Shown piece after piece: positions 1 through 8,283 of a stretch of 15,360 bases of DNA (position 1 is the stretch's first letter; every line of letters starts with the position of its first letter). Where the stretch lies: the NCBI GenBank assembly GCA_027604005.1, contig JADGJT010000474.1, positions 1 to 15,360 of the forward strand, written 5' to 3'. A program made the translations under genes and the position numbers. The notes under the pieces are model-generated. The model saw only the letters and a program-made list of their open reading frames with translations, was not told where the DNA came from and ran no database searches. The stretch comes from Dinochytrium kinnereticum (lineage: Eukaryota; Chytridiomycota; Chytridiomycetes; Chytridiales; Chytridiaceae).

Positions 1-281
1 TCTAAATTCAAGCGGCTTGCCTTTTTGTTCCAGAACCCTTTCACGTGGTCAGGATATGAAACAAATTGGGCCACCAGAACCCTTGTCACTATCTCATATA
101 GCTCTTGCTCAGATCCATGAGGACGGGCACTGTAGAAATCCTATGTCTCATATCAGTTCATGCAGTTAAAGTCAATAATTCACTCACATATCTCAAATGA
201 TCAGTAAACAAGCGACGATTCTGATCAGCGAAAACTTCAAAGCCGGTCTTCTTACGCTTACTGTCGGAGGGAACGTGAATG

Positions 282-640
282 TGTTGGACTATTGGTCCGT
301 AAGTGTCACCAGTCGGCAGGTTCAGAGGGTTTATTTGTGGGTCTCAATGGTAAATACATTTAACATTGAGACCCACTATTGTGAGTAAAGAGAGAGAGCG
401 GGGGTTGGAGTAGGGGTGAGGGATCGTCTACAGATGTGCAGGTGCGTAGGCACAGGACTGGCTTTTGCTACTCAATCTTGTTACTGCAGCTCTTCTGGGG
501 ATGCGTGTCGTCGCCCTGCTTGTGCGAGGTGCCTCTGAGGCTCTATATTCTCCACCTGGGCATTTGTCCTGAGATCCTGCAGATAATCATGAGATACTCC
601 ATTGGATACCCTGGCGTCACTTGACGCGTCATTTACAACG
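282..640 (-). repeat. Solo LTR (minus orientation) with 5-bp target-site duplication
   Basis: The minus strand ends in GTCCAACA (282-289 read in reverse) and starts near CGTTGTAAATG (640-630). The same termini and internal blocks occur in the second LTR at 1560-1973, including GACTGGTGAC near the 3' end, GCCTACG/GCCTACC, and a shared GGGCGACGACACGC block. An AATAAA signal lies on the minus strand (330-335 in complement). The five bases on either side are identical, GAATG at 277-281 and 641-645, which is the typical 4-6 bp duplication of LTR-element integration. No internal retroelement sequence adjoins either end, so this is a solo LTR left by LTR-LTR recombination. It lies inside a coding exon of the HMG-like gene. 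It is about 55 nt shorter than the other copy and clearly diverged from it. Confidence 0.8.
337..376. repeat. Perfect 13-bp inverted repeat (hairpin) inside the solo LTR
   Basis: GTGGGTCTCAATG at 337-349 is exactly reverse-complementary to 364-376, separated by a 14-nt AT-rich loop. It lies next to the AATAAA signal, and the other LTR (1560-1973) has no counterpart, so it is copy- or subfamily-specific. It could fold in RNA near the polyadenylation site, or be a small inserted palindrome. Confidence 0.8.
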
Positions 641-766
641 GAATGCTTAAGCACTCATGTTTGTGTCTTCTCCCCAGAAATACACGATCACCTCCATCCC
701 TCCATAACAGGGCTAATCTAAGCACCTGATACAGGAAGAGAATGTTCTCTAGCGGCGAACACCTCA

Positions 767-872
767 ATGGATGATAAAAAGAAGGTACTAGAAAATGAAC
801 AAGGACAAAGAGAAACTACTGCCGTTCCAGCTGTTTGCGGTCAACAGTTTATCAGAATTCCCTCAGAAGGAA
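767..872 (+). CDS. Possible first exon of a truncated gene
   Basis: An ATG at 767 starts a 35-codon open stretch (beginning MDDKKKVLENEQGQRE) that reaches a good donor, GTAAGT, at 873. It lies 61 nt from the start codon of the minus-strand HMG-like gene, matching the tight divergent spacing seen elsewhere in the window. No convincing downstream exon follows, because retroelement sequence begins by about 960. It may be the stump of a gene cut off by retroelement insertion, or chance coding potential. No family was recognised. The rest of 641-959 shows nothing else I can support. Confidence 0.25.
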
Positions 873-959
873 GTAAGTACTCATTTAAGGTGGGAGAAGG
901 AAGGTGTACGGTGAAACTTGCGGTAAGGCGTGGTGATAACAAATGTGGGAAAAGATAAA

Positions 960-1559
960 CTAATCTGACTCGTCGAGAGAACTCGATCTGTGCGCGTCAA
1001 CAATCCCAGGATCGTTTACGCTTCCAGAGTTCTCGTTCTTCGACAGAACTATGGAATTACCAAAACTCCCGATCAGACTCCGCGCATCCACGTAAGTCTC
1101 GAAACGAACCCAGTAGAAGTACTGGAACCCTCGCTTCAGGTTCCGAACCAAACCACACATCTCCCTTTTGTGTTAGGAGTAGTTCTCCTCGTACCCCTTG
1201 AACAGCCCCAACCAAAACCTCACCGCATATGCATTCGCATCTTTGCCCTTCTGCGTGATCATCCCCCTTCACCGATTGGCCCCGCGGCCACCGTCAGCAT
1301 TGGCGGACGGGTCTCATCTCCATACGCTAACGGCCGCAGGGCCAGTGGCTTGGTCAACCGCTTCTTCAACTCCTGAAAGGCCTGATCCTCTAGATGCCCT
1401 TCCTCAAATGGAAATTGTGGGCACGCCCCCTTTCTCGTGAGCGCATGCAGTGGCTCCGCAATGATTGAGAAGTCCTCCTCGGACATTCGAAACGTTCCCG
1501 CTGCCCCAAGAAAGTCCCGTACCTTTGTCAGGTTCATCGGCCATGGCCGATCCAAAATG
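960..1559 (-). pseudogene. Decayed Ty3/Gypsy-like reverse transcriptase thumb and RNase H fragment
   Basis: The minus strand from 1559 down reads the RT-to-RNase H junction of a Ty3/Gypsy Pol polyprotein: a motif like VRDFLGAAGTFR, then IIAEPLHALTRKG, then AFQELKKRLT, the usual connection before RNase H. The reading is broken near 1283-1290. The RNase H part resumes with ENYS, a stop at about 1180, then HKREMCGLVRNLKRGFQYFY and VDARSLIGSF, matching the family pattern of KRE..A.V..LK.F..Y followed by a TD-type motif. RT fingers and palm, integrase and gag are absent. The fragment ends exactly where the oppositely oriented LTR begins at 1560. It is a dead remnant with stops and frame breaks, and is not linked by orientation to either LTR as a complete element. 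Confidence 0.75.
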
Positions 1560-1973
1560 TGTTGTAAATGACGCGTGAGGTGACGCGTCCAGGCGCCATG
1601 ATGGGTGGGAACATGGCCCACGCGTCACCCTACGCGGCGCAGTTGGGGCTGAGGACAGGGTATCTGTGGAGGTGCATCATGGGTATCTACAAAGATATCA
1701 TGAGGCACAGCCAGGTCAAGGACACACAGCCTCGGCGGCACCTTGCACCAATAGGGCGACGACACGCGTCGCCTCAAGAAGCCAAAGTGACGGTGTGCTC
1801 ACATGAGCAGCCCGTAGCAACAGGACTATAAGTAGCCAGGGCCTGTCCTGTGCCTACCAACAAGCAATCACTCAGCTCACTCGAGCACCTGTTGACAACC
1901 CCCCTCTTTATTGATAATAAACTCCCCTTGAACCCTCCGACTGGTGACCCCTACGGACCCCCATCGTCCAACA
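1560..1973 (+). repeat. LTR of the same family, plus orientation
   Basis: This 414-nt stretch starts TGTTGTAAATGACGCG and ends GTCCAACA. It carries a TATA-like ACTATAAG (1825-1832) and AATAAA (1916-1921), the usual order of an LTR promoter and polyadenylation signal. Several blocks match the reverse complement of the solo LTR at 282-640, so the two copies lie head-on. The flanking five bases (AAATG left, TTTAC right) do not match. No primer-binding site follows 1973, and the RT fragment on its left is in the opposite orientation. It is therefore a rearranged or nested solo LTR, not the end of an intact element. Confidence 0.75.
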
Positions 1974-2271
1974 TTTACTTATAATAATAATAATTGAAGG
2001 CTGAAAACAAATAAAATATGATTTTATATAACGGCGACGGCGATGATGTATGGGGTCGCTTTGTCAAGTTTGCATTTTCAAGTGTTTTTTTTTGAAAAAA
2101 AAGTTACCGGGTTTGAAATCTTTTTTGGCTCGGATTGAAACTCAATTGAAACTGGATGGAAACTCTTTTTTTTCCAAAAATTAACTTAAAAAATTGTTTA
2201 TAATGTGACCCTAATACTTGTCAGAATCATCTCAAACACCTTTTCTGATGGTTTTTTCGACCGGGGTCAGG
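1974..2271. other. AT-rich spacer without a recognisable gene
   Basis: This stretch holds an ATA/ATT microsatellite just after the LTR (about 1980-1995), GGCGACGGCGATGATG near 2033, and long T and A runs (about 2085-2102 and 2165-2173). I see no coding or RNA gene. Confidence 0.5.
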
Positions 2272-2724
2272 CTAGCCATCTTCAAAAATATTAGATGGGA
2301 AAGGTGCGATGATAACCTCAAGATCGCCTTCGCCTTCATCAGTAAAATACTTCGTAACTTTTGCAACTCTAGTCCGAAAGGCCTCGTCGTTACAGACTAC
2401 TTTTGACCTGAGAGATGCCTTCATTTTTTAGATAAAAGGGATAGAAGAGCTTCTGCCATCGCTTCCACAAGGGTCAGAATAGCATCATTAGGGTCATTAA
2501 GACTCTCAAGCAAGCAATCTGCTCGTTACTTATCTCCAAATAGCTTACTTATCCTGACTGTGGAAGCCAGGTGAGGCCTACCGTTTTTTACTGGAAGATA
2601 TGTTTTATCGCTCGAGGCATGATCCCCTCCTATGCTTGTAATTTTCGGTGCTCCAGTCCAGCTCTAACTTAAAGGAGTACAGAACACTCTTTAAGACAAT
2701 GCAAAGGTTTTCCTTGCGCCGCAA
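2272..2724 (-). CDS. Unrecognised multi-exon gene (5' end unresolved)
   Basis: Several minus-strand exons join in phase through short GT-AG introns: about 2724-2681, 2634-2549, 2518-2469 and 2418-2272 (TAG stop at 2274-2272). The introns are 46, 30 and 50 nt; the 30-nt one has GTAAGC at the donor and GTAAC just before CAG. Readable segments include KENLCIVLKSV, ASSDKTYLPVKNGRPHLAS, NCLLESLNDPNDAILTL and VVCNDEAFRTRVAKVTKYF, so the composition looks protein-like. If the 50-nt intron (2419-2468) is kept, the frame instead continues through LVEAMAEALLSLL to a TGA, giving an alternative C-terminus. The start is unresolved; an acidic, serine-rich piece (AYQDEASSSS) near 2770-2810 may belong to it. 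The gene diverges from LRG1. No family was recognised, and a decaying gene is possible given the nearby retroelements. Confidence 0.5.
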
Positions 2725-2939
2725 TTATAAGTTAAAGGTATCATTTGCCGTTGTCGTTTTCACAACTTAATCGGAACTAGATGAAGCCTCATCCTGATAT
2801 GCATCTCGATCATTGAAGGCTTGAGTGTGTATGATCAATATAAAGTGGAATTTATCAATAATGGTAATAAATATATTTATGATTTTTGGTGATAAGGTGG
2901 TGTCTAAAGCCAGTTATTGGACATCAGAATTTTTGCCAA

Positions 2940-5784
2940 ATGCAAGTTGATGACAATCATGACAGGGTCTGTCATGCTTGCAAGCGAAAGCTAAGTGGGC
3001 AATTTGTGAGGGCACTCAACGGTCAATATCACGTTGACTGCTTTCGATGCAAGGTCGGGGTTTCCACTGAAGTTGCTAACTAGGGCAGGCATGTAGCCAA
3101 GTTGTTGCAGAAAAGTTTTTCCCTCTTAAAGAGAATGGAAGTGTGGATATCTATTGCGAAAAAGATTACTTTGCCAGACTTGATCTTCTGTGTGCAAAAT
3201 GCGGAATGGCTCTGAGAGGCCCACATATCAATGCATTGAACCGAAAAGTTGACTTGGATTAGTGCGATTACTGACATATTAGTATCACCTTGAACACTTC
3301 ACATGTTCAATGTGCCCAACAGTCTTTCGGCAGCATGATTCATACTATGAAAAAGACGGGGAAGTCTTTTGCCAATTTCATTATTCTGTTTTATATGCAT
3401 CCAAGTGTGGAGGGTGTATGACTGCTGTTGTAAAAAACTTCGTGGAAATGAGCAAAGGCGGTGTAATTCAGCACTGGCATCCAGAGTGCTATATGGTCTA
3501 CAAGGTACTCCCCTCATATATTGAAGCTGATAAAACTAGTTGTGGAATATACGAATTGTAACAGATTCGACTCTGCCTGTTGCGGGTAAGCAAGTTAACA
3601 CAGAAGGTAATGCATATTTAAAAGAAGAAAAAGAGAAAGAATATCCTTACAAATTACAGAGCTCATTAGTCAGAAAGATATTCTGGACCGGGTCAGCAAG
3701 ATTCTTTCAGTCCTGTCTACCTTCGAAGAGTCCGCGGCAGAGTGTATATCGAACATGTTACTTCAGTTTTCAAGTTCTGAAGTCAATGATGGAATTTACC
3801 ACGCCAAAAGATTTATATCTCATATATGCGCATTGTACCACGGTCTTGAGGCCATCGAGCTGAAGTTATGTTCAAGCGGGGAGAAAGTTAGCAGTAAACT
3901 GCGGAGGGAGCCGAAGAACCTTGCACAACGAGTAACAGTTTTTTTTTCTCTCTTGGCGAAACCTGAAGTAAGGAGTCGTGATGGGTTCATGAAGGAAATG
4001 TTCGCGATTGTTACAGGCCTTGCCCGTTCCCTTAAATCACTTATTCGCTCCGCTTTAAATGGTGCTCTTCGAGTGGTATTTATCGAAAAGCACGGTTTTA
4101 TTTCTGATGTTAATAGGAAGGTTTAGGTGTTGACAAAGTAGCGTTGGATAGCTTCCTTTCTCTGCTTGCTACCTGCGAGAATTCTTCTCAAGCCACTTCA
4201 TATGACCCTTGCAATGCCCCGCCTACTTGCGCTGTGTGCGTCCGCCAAATCGAAGATGATTGCATGAAGTCTGATTTGACTTTTTGGCACATTGGTTGCT
4301 TTCGATGCAAAGTTTGCTCTAAGATGTTGGACTTTCCCAATGAAGGATTCCCCGATGACGGCATGGTGTATTGCCAAACGCATCGAACCACCAAATTCAT
4401 CGAAAGCGTGGAGAAAATCAGCCGATTTCAAATTTTTATTCATATGGCACAGTTCTGTTTGCTTCACCTTTCAAATGAGATACTCCATTCTGAAGACAGT
4501 GATTATCTTTCGTTGATAGAGGGGATATATCGTATGAGTCCAGATGTAATTACCTAATATCTCCTACTTCTAGTGCTTTTGTTATTTAAGTGGTTTTGGT
4601 GTACATATTGCATTTGGGTGTTTCTTTTTTTCTTCTAAAATTGCACATTTCATATCTTTCATTTATTAGACAGAGACTCCGGACTTGCAGAGTGTGGACG
4701 CTTTGAAGAGTGATCGAAAGGGAGACAAGACGAATTGTCGCTTTCTTGCAGAGCAATTGGCATTGGACAGACTATCCATACATCGGCAAGCTGTATCCCT
4801 TTTAGAAAGAGTTTTTTTTCAAGGAGGGGTTCCATGTCGAGAAGCTCTAGAAAAGCTTAGCGATCCTAAGCATACGGTGTGGGACAAGATGAAATCCGCA
4901 ATGAAGTCCGGGAAACATTTGAAATGCAAAGGTGAATGACCAATCTAGTTAAAGAATCTTTCTATTGCTGCTTGAATAGCCTAATTTGCCTTAAGATGGG
5001 ATTTTTGGAGTGCCTTTAGAAATTGTTTTTACTCGATGTGGGATAATCACGGATTTAGGGCCCGGTCCAAGCCCCTCAACAGTCCCTTATATTGTCCACG
5101 CATGTATAAGAGAATTGCTGAAAGCAGGTTAGATAATTCTTTCTTGTTCTTGCAATAATTCGATACAAAGGGTTGTCAGTGGAAGGAATATTCCGTAAAA
5201 ATGGCAACATAAAAAAGCTCAAAGAGTTAGCCGATGTCTTCGATAGCGATCCTCAAAGTGAAATTTTAGAGGGCCAGAATCCTATTCTAGTAGCTGCCTT
5301 ATTGAAAAAGTTCCTTCGGGAGATGCCTGAGCCTCTTCTCACATTTAAACTATATGACGTCTTTATCCTTTCGCAGAGTATTTATCAGACGATATTGACT
5401 TTTTCTAACTTCGTGTCAGGAATAAATGATTTAGAAAGCAGGAAGCATGCTCTTCACATTATTCTATGCTTACTTCCAAAACCAAACCTTGAGTTGTTAC
5501 AAGTGCTAGTTCGGTTTTTTCGGAAAGTCTCAACAGAAAATAATGCAGGATCTGGAAATAGGATGGATATGGAGAGCTTAGCCACCGTAATCGCACCTAA
5601 CATATTGTATGCCAATGCAAAGAGACCCGAAGATGAGAATCCGCAGTCTGCAATTCGCTCCGTTCGCATGCTTCTCGACTTCCAAGAGGAGTTTTTGAAG
5701 GTTTGTTTTTGTTAATTCTTGTTTGTTTGTTTTTTAGTTCATTTTGAGCTAATCCTGTAGATCCCATCTGCGATTGCGTTGTAA
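2940..5784 (+). CDS. LRG1: Lrg1-type Rho GTPase-activating protein, three LIM domains plus RhoGAP
   Basis: Eleven exons (2940-3053, 3089-3247, 3283-3504, 3540-3585, 3660-4072, 4117-4531, 4674-4931, 4996-5127, 5171-5377, 5420-5700, 5761-5784) total 2271 nt and close one frame of 756 residues. LIM1 starts CHACKRKLSGQFVRAL. LIM2 has CAKCGMALRGPHINAL and FTCSMCPTVF and ends in QHWHPECYMVYK. A helical linker (STFEESAAECISNMLL, VTGLARSLKSLIRSALNGAL) is typical of fungal Lrg1. LIM3 has CAVCVRQIEDDC and CFRCKVC. The RhoGAP domain has GIFGVPLE, the arginine finger in EGIFRKNGNIKKL, LLKKFLREMPEPLL and IAPNIL. The family switches off Rho1-type GTPases in cell-wall and polarity signalling. The start ATG opens just before LIM1; fungal homologues often have longer N-termini, so upstream exons are possible. 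The last exon (24 nt) is the least certain. The gene converges on SQT1. Confidence 0.93.
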
Positions 5785-5861
5785 GCAATATATTTCTTTG
5801 AGTAGCTATACGGATATGCGTCATAGCTGTTTTTTCTGGCGGGGAATCTTCAAATATGTTC

Positions 5862-7198
5862 TCAATTGTATTGTTTATTCAAGGGGAAAATATAAGACAA
5901 GCACACACCATCATCGCTCCCTGATATTAGCGAAGACGTCCTTTCGCTAATAGTTAAATCAAATATTGGGCTATAATCCTCCTCTAACTTCCTGATACAT
6001 TGGTGACTTCTAAGCTATTTGTTGATGACGCTGCCATGAGGGAAGAACCTTCAAGCATCTGTACTTTCGTTATCGCTTCCTATGATTGTTAGTCTTATTT
6101 AAAAATTCATCTGCAGTTTAGTTTCTGAAAGTTCTAAGATACGCACTTTCTGATAAAAAAACATGACGCTCTTGCATGATAGTCATATCCCATAAACAAA
6201 CAGTTCCATTGACAGTTGCGACAGCAGCCGTAGGGGCCTTAAACCGTTAAGCCTTCCATATTGCAGCAAACCGAAATTATGAAATTTGAGGAGAATTCTA
6301 TTGGCTCAATAGAACCCGCCGCTGATGGAGGGGCCAAGAGATTCCTCCCACTTCGCTCCCACTTCAATAAATCCAATTCACCTTCCCTGTATCAAGCCGT
6401 CCTCAGCTGCAGTTATGACAATATTGCTCGCCGGCGATATTCATAAGGATGATATAGGTACTTCATGAAGCGGGAATCATCTGGCGATAACCGTAATTTC
6501 ACATTTGCGGTTTTGGGATCCCATAGAATTAAGTTTCCGTCATCGCCGCAGGTGATAATTGATTTTCCTTACTAAATAAGGCTACCGTACATAAATAAAC
6601 TAACCGTCTGAAGTATATTTGCCAGCTGAAACCCCTCCAGATTGACCGGAATATACGTTTAAACATTTCTCTGAAGGAATCTGCCATCTCCATACGGTAC
6701 CATCAGCCGACGCGCACAGCAAAATATTACCACGATTATGCCAATGCAGCCACTAAAGAGATTTAATGAGATGCATTATAGTACAGCTAACCGTGACTTC
6801 TGTTGGTCCATCCAAGTGATTTGTTATCTCCTTCGTCTGCACGTTTGCAACGTAAATGGTTCCATCCAAGGAACCGCTTGCGGCATAGCTACCATCAGAA
6901 CTGAATGCCACGGAAACGACCGAATCGTTTTGCTCTATAAATTAGATTGGAATACATTGGCCTGTCCCTACTGGGAAACATGAATTCGGTGTCCATTGTC
7001 ACGAAATTCCATAGCATGCATCTATCATCGCCCGCACCGCTGAGGGCAAGACTTGATACTGGACTGACATCTACAGAGTAAACAGAGCCTACACCTGTGT
7101 TATTCTTTATTGGAAGAAGAGGCATCACCAGAGTGCTCAAAATAGCCGGCGACATGGTCGACCTTGTTCAATCCCACTCCCAAATCATCGTCTGCCAT
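5862..7198 (-). CDS. SQT1: Sqt1/AAMP-type WD40-repeat protein
   Basis: The ATG at 7198-7196 starts MADDDLG. Exons 7129-7198, 6972-7094, 6792-6934, 6605-6752, 6462-6567, 6382-6426, 6272-6344 and 6163-6237 join in phase through introns of 34-39 nt and give 261 codons. The last exon ends at TGA 5864-5862. WD-type blades are visible: VGSVYSVDVSP with DDRCMLWNF; DSVVSVAFSSDGSYAASGSL; EVTWLHWHNRGNILL with ADGTVWRW; IITCGDDGNLILWD; ATVNGTVCLWD; and a final SPIFDLTISE with SGSDDG. The order and the WLHWH motif match AAMP and yeast Sqt1, which binds nascent ribosomal protein uL16 and delivers it to 60S subunits. The penultimate blade (about 5990-6162) could not be spliced convincingly; a 34-nt intron there is likely. 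The start codon is only 22 nt from that of vasohibin. Confidence 0.88.
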
Positions 7199-7220
7199 TT
7201 TCCTGTTACACACACATGGA
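7199..7220. promoter_or_regulatory. 22-nt spacer between divergent start codons (SQT1 and vasohibin)
   Basis: If both starts are right, all promoter elements must lie within the opposite gene, or one gene has a further upstream exon. The spacer is TTTCCTGTTACACACACATGGA, which includes a short CA repeat. No TATA box is visible. Confidence 0.4.
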
Positions 7221-8156
7221 ATGTCATCTTGGCCACTTTGTGACATCTACTGTGAAGTATGGGACAGAGCAAGCAAGGCGATTATTACCTCTGTTGAAAG
7301 CCAATGCTGGGGTGAGCAATGTGAAAAGGAAGTTGAGAAAATAAGACTTGCGGTGGAGAAAAGCTATATTGTGCCGCAAGTTGCCATACCCAAAACCCCC
7401 GGTGAGGGATTAAACACTTTACAAACCTTTCGAGGCATACGTATGTTTGTTTCTAAAGAAAATGTCAGCTAACACGTTCAAGAAATCTATTTGAATCAGG
7501 TGGGATACAATTATCTGGAAGTGCCTTTCTTCAAGGTGGCAAAGCAATGGCATCTATCAATCTTACAGAAAAGATTAAGAAGTTAGCGTCCGCCAAACAA
7601 TCTATGATTGTAGCTGCAAATATCGTTCGACATGGACTTCCAATGAAGTGTTTAGAAGCTGTTCTTGCTGCAATCTGTTGACATATGCTATGATATCTTA
7701 CTAACATTGGAAGATATTTCAAGCGGATGCAAAGGCATGCAGAGGATAAGTATGAGACTGCTGATATATTTCGCTGACAGCAAATGAAGCTTTAAGTTTC
7801 AAATCTAAGTTGTCGGATTCTGTGTGCAGACATATTGTGCTCGTTGTGCGAGTTGGAAAACTCTATGGAGCGATTGGATTGTCAAGACGGCAAGATTTGA
7901 TGTTTAAAGATATAAAATACGCGGTTTGCATGATTGTGGAGCATTCTCTAGTGACCAGTTGTAGAGCTTACTAGATTTGATTGCCGAATACAAGTCATGT
8001 TACCAGAGAAACTGCCATACTTTGCTGAAAAGTAAGCTCGGACTCCCAATACCTCATAAATTTGAGAAGAACGAGATGATGCCTTGGAAGGTATTAAAGT
8101 AGGCGATTTCAAACACTCACCAGGCAGCATACATCGATAGGGATGGAAGGAGATGA
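7221..8156 (+). CDS. VASH: Vasohibin-like tubulin tyrosine carboxypeptidase, with one in-frame TGA
   Basis: Exons 7221-7440, 7483-7535, 7574-7676, 7714-7795, 7830-7923, 7965-8090 and 8124-8156 total 711 nt and keep one frame to TGA 8154-8156. Family landmarks run in order: IQIYLNQVGYNYLEVPFFKI, GLPMKCLEAV (catalytic Cys), KHIVLVVRVGKLYGA (catalytic His), IGLSRRQDLMF (catalytic Ser), then LLDLIAEYKSCYQ and LKSKLGLPIPHKF. Vasohibins remove the C-terminal Tyr of alpha-tubulin and usually need the small partner SVBP, not seen here. At about 236 residues it covers little more than the catalytic core. Introns are 33-42 nt; that at 7677-7713 contains a perfect TACTAAC. The TGA at 7785-7787 lies between IYFADSK and SFKHIV, in the same frame as both sides, so the gene is a pseudogene, is read through, or holds a sequence error. 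VTA1 follows on the same strand. The exact N-terminus is uncertain. Confidence 0.88.
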
Positions 8157-8283
8157 GTGGAGGCATGAGATTAGTGAATATGAGAGCAAATTTGTGATCT
8201 GAGGACCTTTGTTTTCAACAAAAAAATAAACGCTGTTATCATTCCATCGATAATCAGCAGCATTTGCTCAAGGAGCCTGACAA

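Larger units (their letters stand above)
1..705 (-). pseudogene. HMG-box-like gene, 5' part, coding exon interrupted by a solo LTR; runs off the left edge
   Basis: Reading the minus strand, a start codon at 705-703 opens a short exon (692-705), followed by a 46-nt GT-AG intron (646-691). The next exon begins at 645, is split by the LTR at 282-640, and resumes at 281-188. After a 47-nt intron (141-187) the frame continues from 140 to the window edge. Frame and phase agree across all joins once the LTR and one copy of its 5-bp duplication are ignored. The protein has a basic stretch (SKRKK), then GFEVFADQNRRLF, and later a helix-like run ending FWNKKASRLN. This resembles an HMG box (aromatic residues, NR motif, late W and K-A), but the assignment is from memory of the fold and tentative. 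The insertion would abolish the protein unless the LTR is spliced out. Another DNA-binding domain is possible. Confidence 0.5.

Noticed and set aside
282..1973. One intact LTR retrotransposon bounded by the two LTRs
   Set aside because: The LTRs are inverted, one has its own target duplication, and no gag, integrase or primer-binding site is present.
3054..3282. Stops and frame changes inside the LIM domains of LRG1, suggesting a pseudogene
   Set aside because: Three 35-nt GT-AG introns (3054-3088, 3248-3282, 3505-3539) with good branch motifs remove every stop, and the whole 11-exon gene closes one frame.
7402..7434. A further 33-nt intron in vasohibin exon 1
   Set aside because: It would leave a 6-nt exon before the next donor; the sequence is in frame and reads well if kept.
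7785..7787. Genetic code change with TGA as a sense codon
   Set aside because: VTA1, POT1, SQT1 and vasohibin itself appear to end at TGA, and no other in-frame TGA was needed in the resolved exons.
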